6,285 nucleotides of DNA from Deltaproteobacteria bacterium (lineage in GTDB: Bacteria > Desulfobacterota > UBA8473). The notes beneath the pieces are model-generated. The model was not told the origin of the DNA, did not search any database, and saw nothing but the letters and a program-made list of their open reading frames with translations. This document shows positions 5,934-6,285 of the stretch, one piece after another (position 1 is the first letter of the stretch; each line of letters starts with the position of its first letter). The position numbers and the translations under genes were made by a program. The stretch is from contig DAOWME010000180.1 of the NCBI GenBank assembly GCA_030643245.1, positions 1 to 6,285 of the forward strand. The letters are read 5' to 3'.

Positions 5934-5971
5934 GGATATTTGCTTTTGATGGATTGGGATACGGGTACGAA
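5934..5971 (+). repeat. 38-bp inverted repeat, upstream copy
   Basis: GGATATTTGCTTTTGATGGA is the first 20 bases of this copy, which matches 5389-5426 in inverted orientation over all 38 positions. It lies 57 bases upstream of the TPR start codon, outside any gene. Beyond it (5972 onward) the sequence no longer resembles the TPR gene. Confidence 0.95.
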
Positions 5972-6042
5972 TTTGTAGTGGACAGAAACTTGTCGACCTG
6001 TGCAGTTGGGCAGGTTTACCGCTTGCCGGCTATATATTTCGT

Positions 6043-6148
6043 TTGCTTGTTATGAACTACATTCTGGCATAAGGCTGTATGTGAAATGGAATGATAAGTC
6101 TCGTATGTATATTTGGATGTTGGCCAGGTTCTTACGTATAACAAGCAA
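6043..6148. repeat. 11-bp inverted repeat pair, 84 bases apart
   Basis: TTGCTTGTTAT (6043-6053) is the exact reverse complement of ATAACAAGCAA (6138-6148). The right arm is followed by further GCAAAACAAGCA repeats. It could be the ends of a small decayed element or a long-range RNA stem; at this length chance is not excluded. Confidence 0.35.
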
Positions 6149-6285
6149 GCAAAACAAGCATCCGGCGCTTAACGCAATCCTGTTGACTGAATCACCAGGG
6201 AAACTTCAACATACTAGGTATAGCTTACGCAATATGGATCGCAACAGGTCAAAAGGGTAAATATCCCGTCATTATAACCCACAAA

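Larger units (their letters stand above)
5878..6285. other. Gene-free upstream region of the TPR operon
   Basis: About 400 bases with no convincing gene. An 86-codon open frame on the + strand (6000-6260, GTG start) has no ribosome binding site, no recognisable domain and a composition rich in Arg, Tyr and Cys unlike a folded protein. The region holds the upstream copy of the 38-bp inverted repeat (5934-5971) and a shorter inverted pair, TTGCTTGTTAT (6043-6053) and ATAACAAGCAA (6138-6148). The TPR promoter should lie here, but I could not find a -35/-10 pair with proper spacing on the minus strand. Confidence 0.55.

Noticed and set aside
6005..6174. GTTGGGC (6005-6011) and GCTTAAC (6168-6174) as integron attC core sites
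   Set aside because: The two core-like heptamers are in the wrong order for one attC site, the paired inner arms are missing, and no integrase or cassette array is present.
6000..6260. 86-codon + strand open frame near the right end
   Set aside because: GTG start without a ribosome binding site, no recognisable motif, and residue composition typical of translated non-coding DNA.

Overview
The window reads as a chromosomal stretch of a Gram-negative bacterium, most likely deltaproteobacterial (Desulfobacterota or a relative). This rests on weak cues: two lipobox-bearing TRL-type lipoproteins, two envelope TPR proteins, a 'KEPDEF'-type membrane-anchored TPR protein of a kind I associate with that group, and small palindromic repeats between genes. 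No rRNA, tRNA, CRISPR array, transposase or phage gene is visible. The taxonomic call is inference.

Layout. Positions 1-223 hold two hairpins with identical CTTC loops (27-46 and 87-102) and no gene. Two overlapping + strand genes (224-526 and 516-878) encode small lipoproteins; the first is clearly of the TRL-like family and the second looks like a diverged neighbour copy. A complete UDP-glucose 4-epimerase gene (galE, 966-1982) follows on the + strand. After an intergenic stretch with a repeat and a good sigma-70-type promoter comes a ClpX-like AAA+ ATPase (2253-4010). It lacks the ClpX zinc domain, has a rewritten central loop and carries an unusual C-terminal extension that looks like a second, degenerate copy of its own small domain. 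A hairpin/terminator repeat at 4044-4091 separates it from a convergent minus-strand pair: a membrane-anchored TPR protein (5877-5167, TTG start) followed by a secreted TPR protein (5086-4145). The last 400 bases (5878-6285) hold the upstream region of that pair and no convincing gene.

How it fits together. The lipoproteins and both TPR proteins point to the cell envelope, and GalE supplies UDP-galactose-type sugars for surface glycans. The AAA+ protein probably unfolds proteins, perhaps with ClpP, since a VGF tripeptide sits where ClpX has its ClpP-docking IGF loop. No partner gene lies nearby. It is a self-contained transcription unit, bounded by inverted 17-base matches from one repeat family.

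Three observations stand out. (1) A 20-base sequence is found at 2079 and 5129, and with two changes at 4044, always between genes and in the same orientation. (2) A perfect 38-bp inverted repeat joins the coding sequence of the membrane TPR gene (5389-5426) to its own upstream region (5934-5971). (3) The AAA+ protein has an apparent internal duplication of its small domain.
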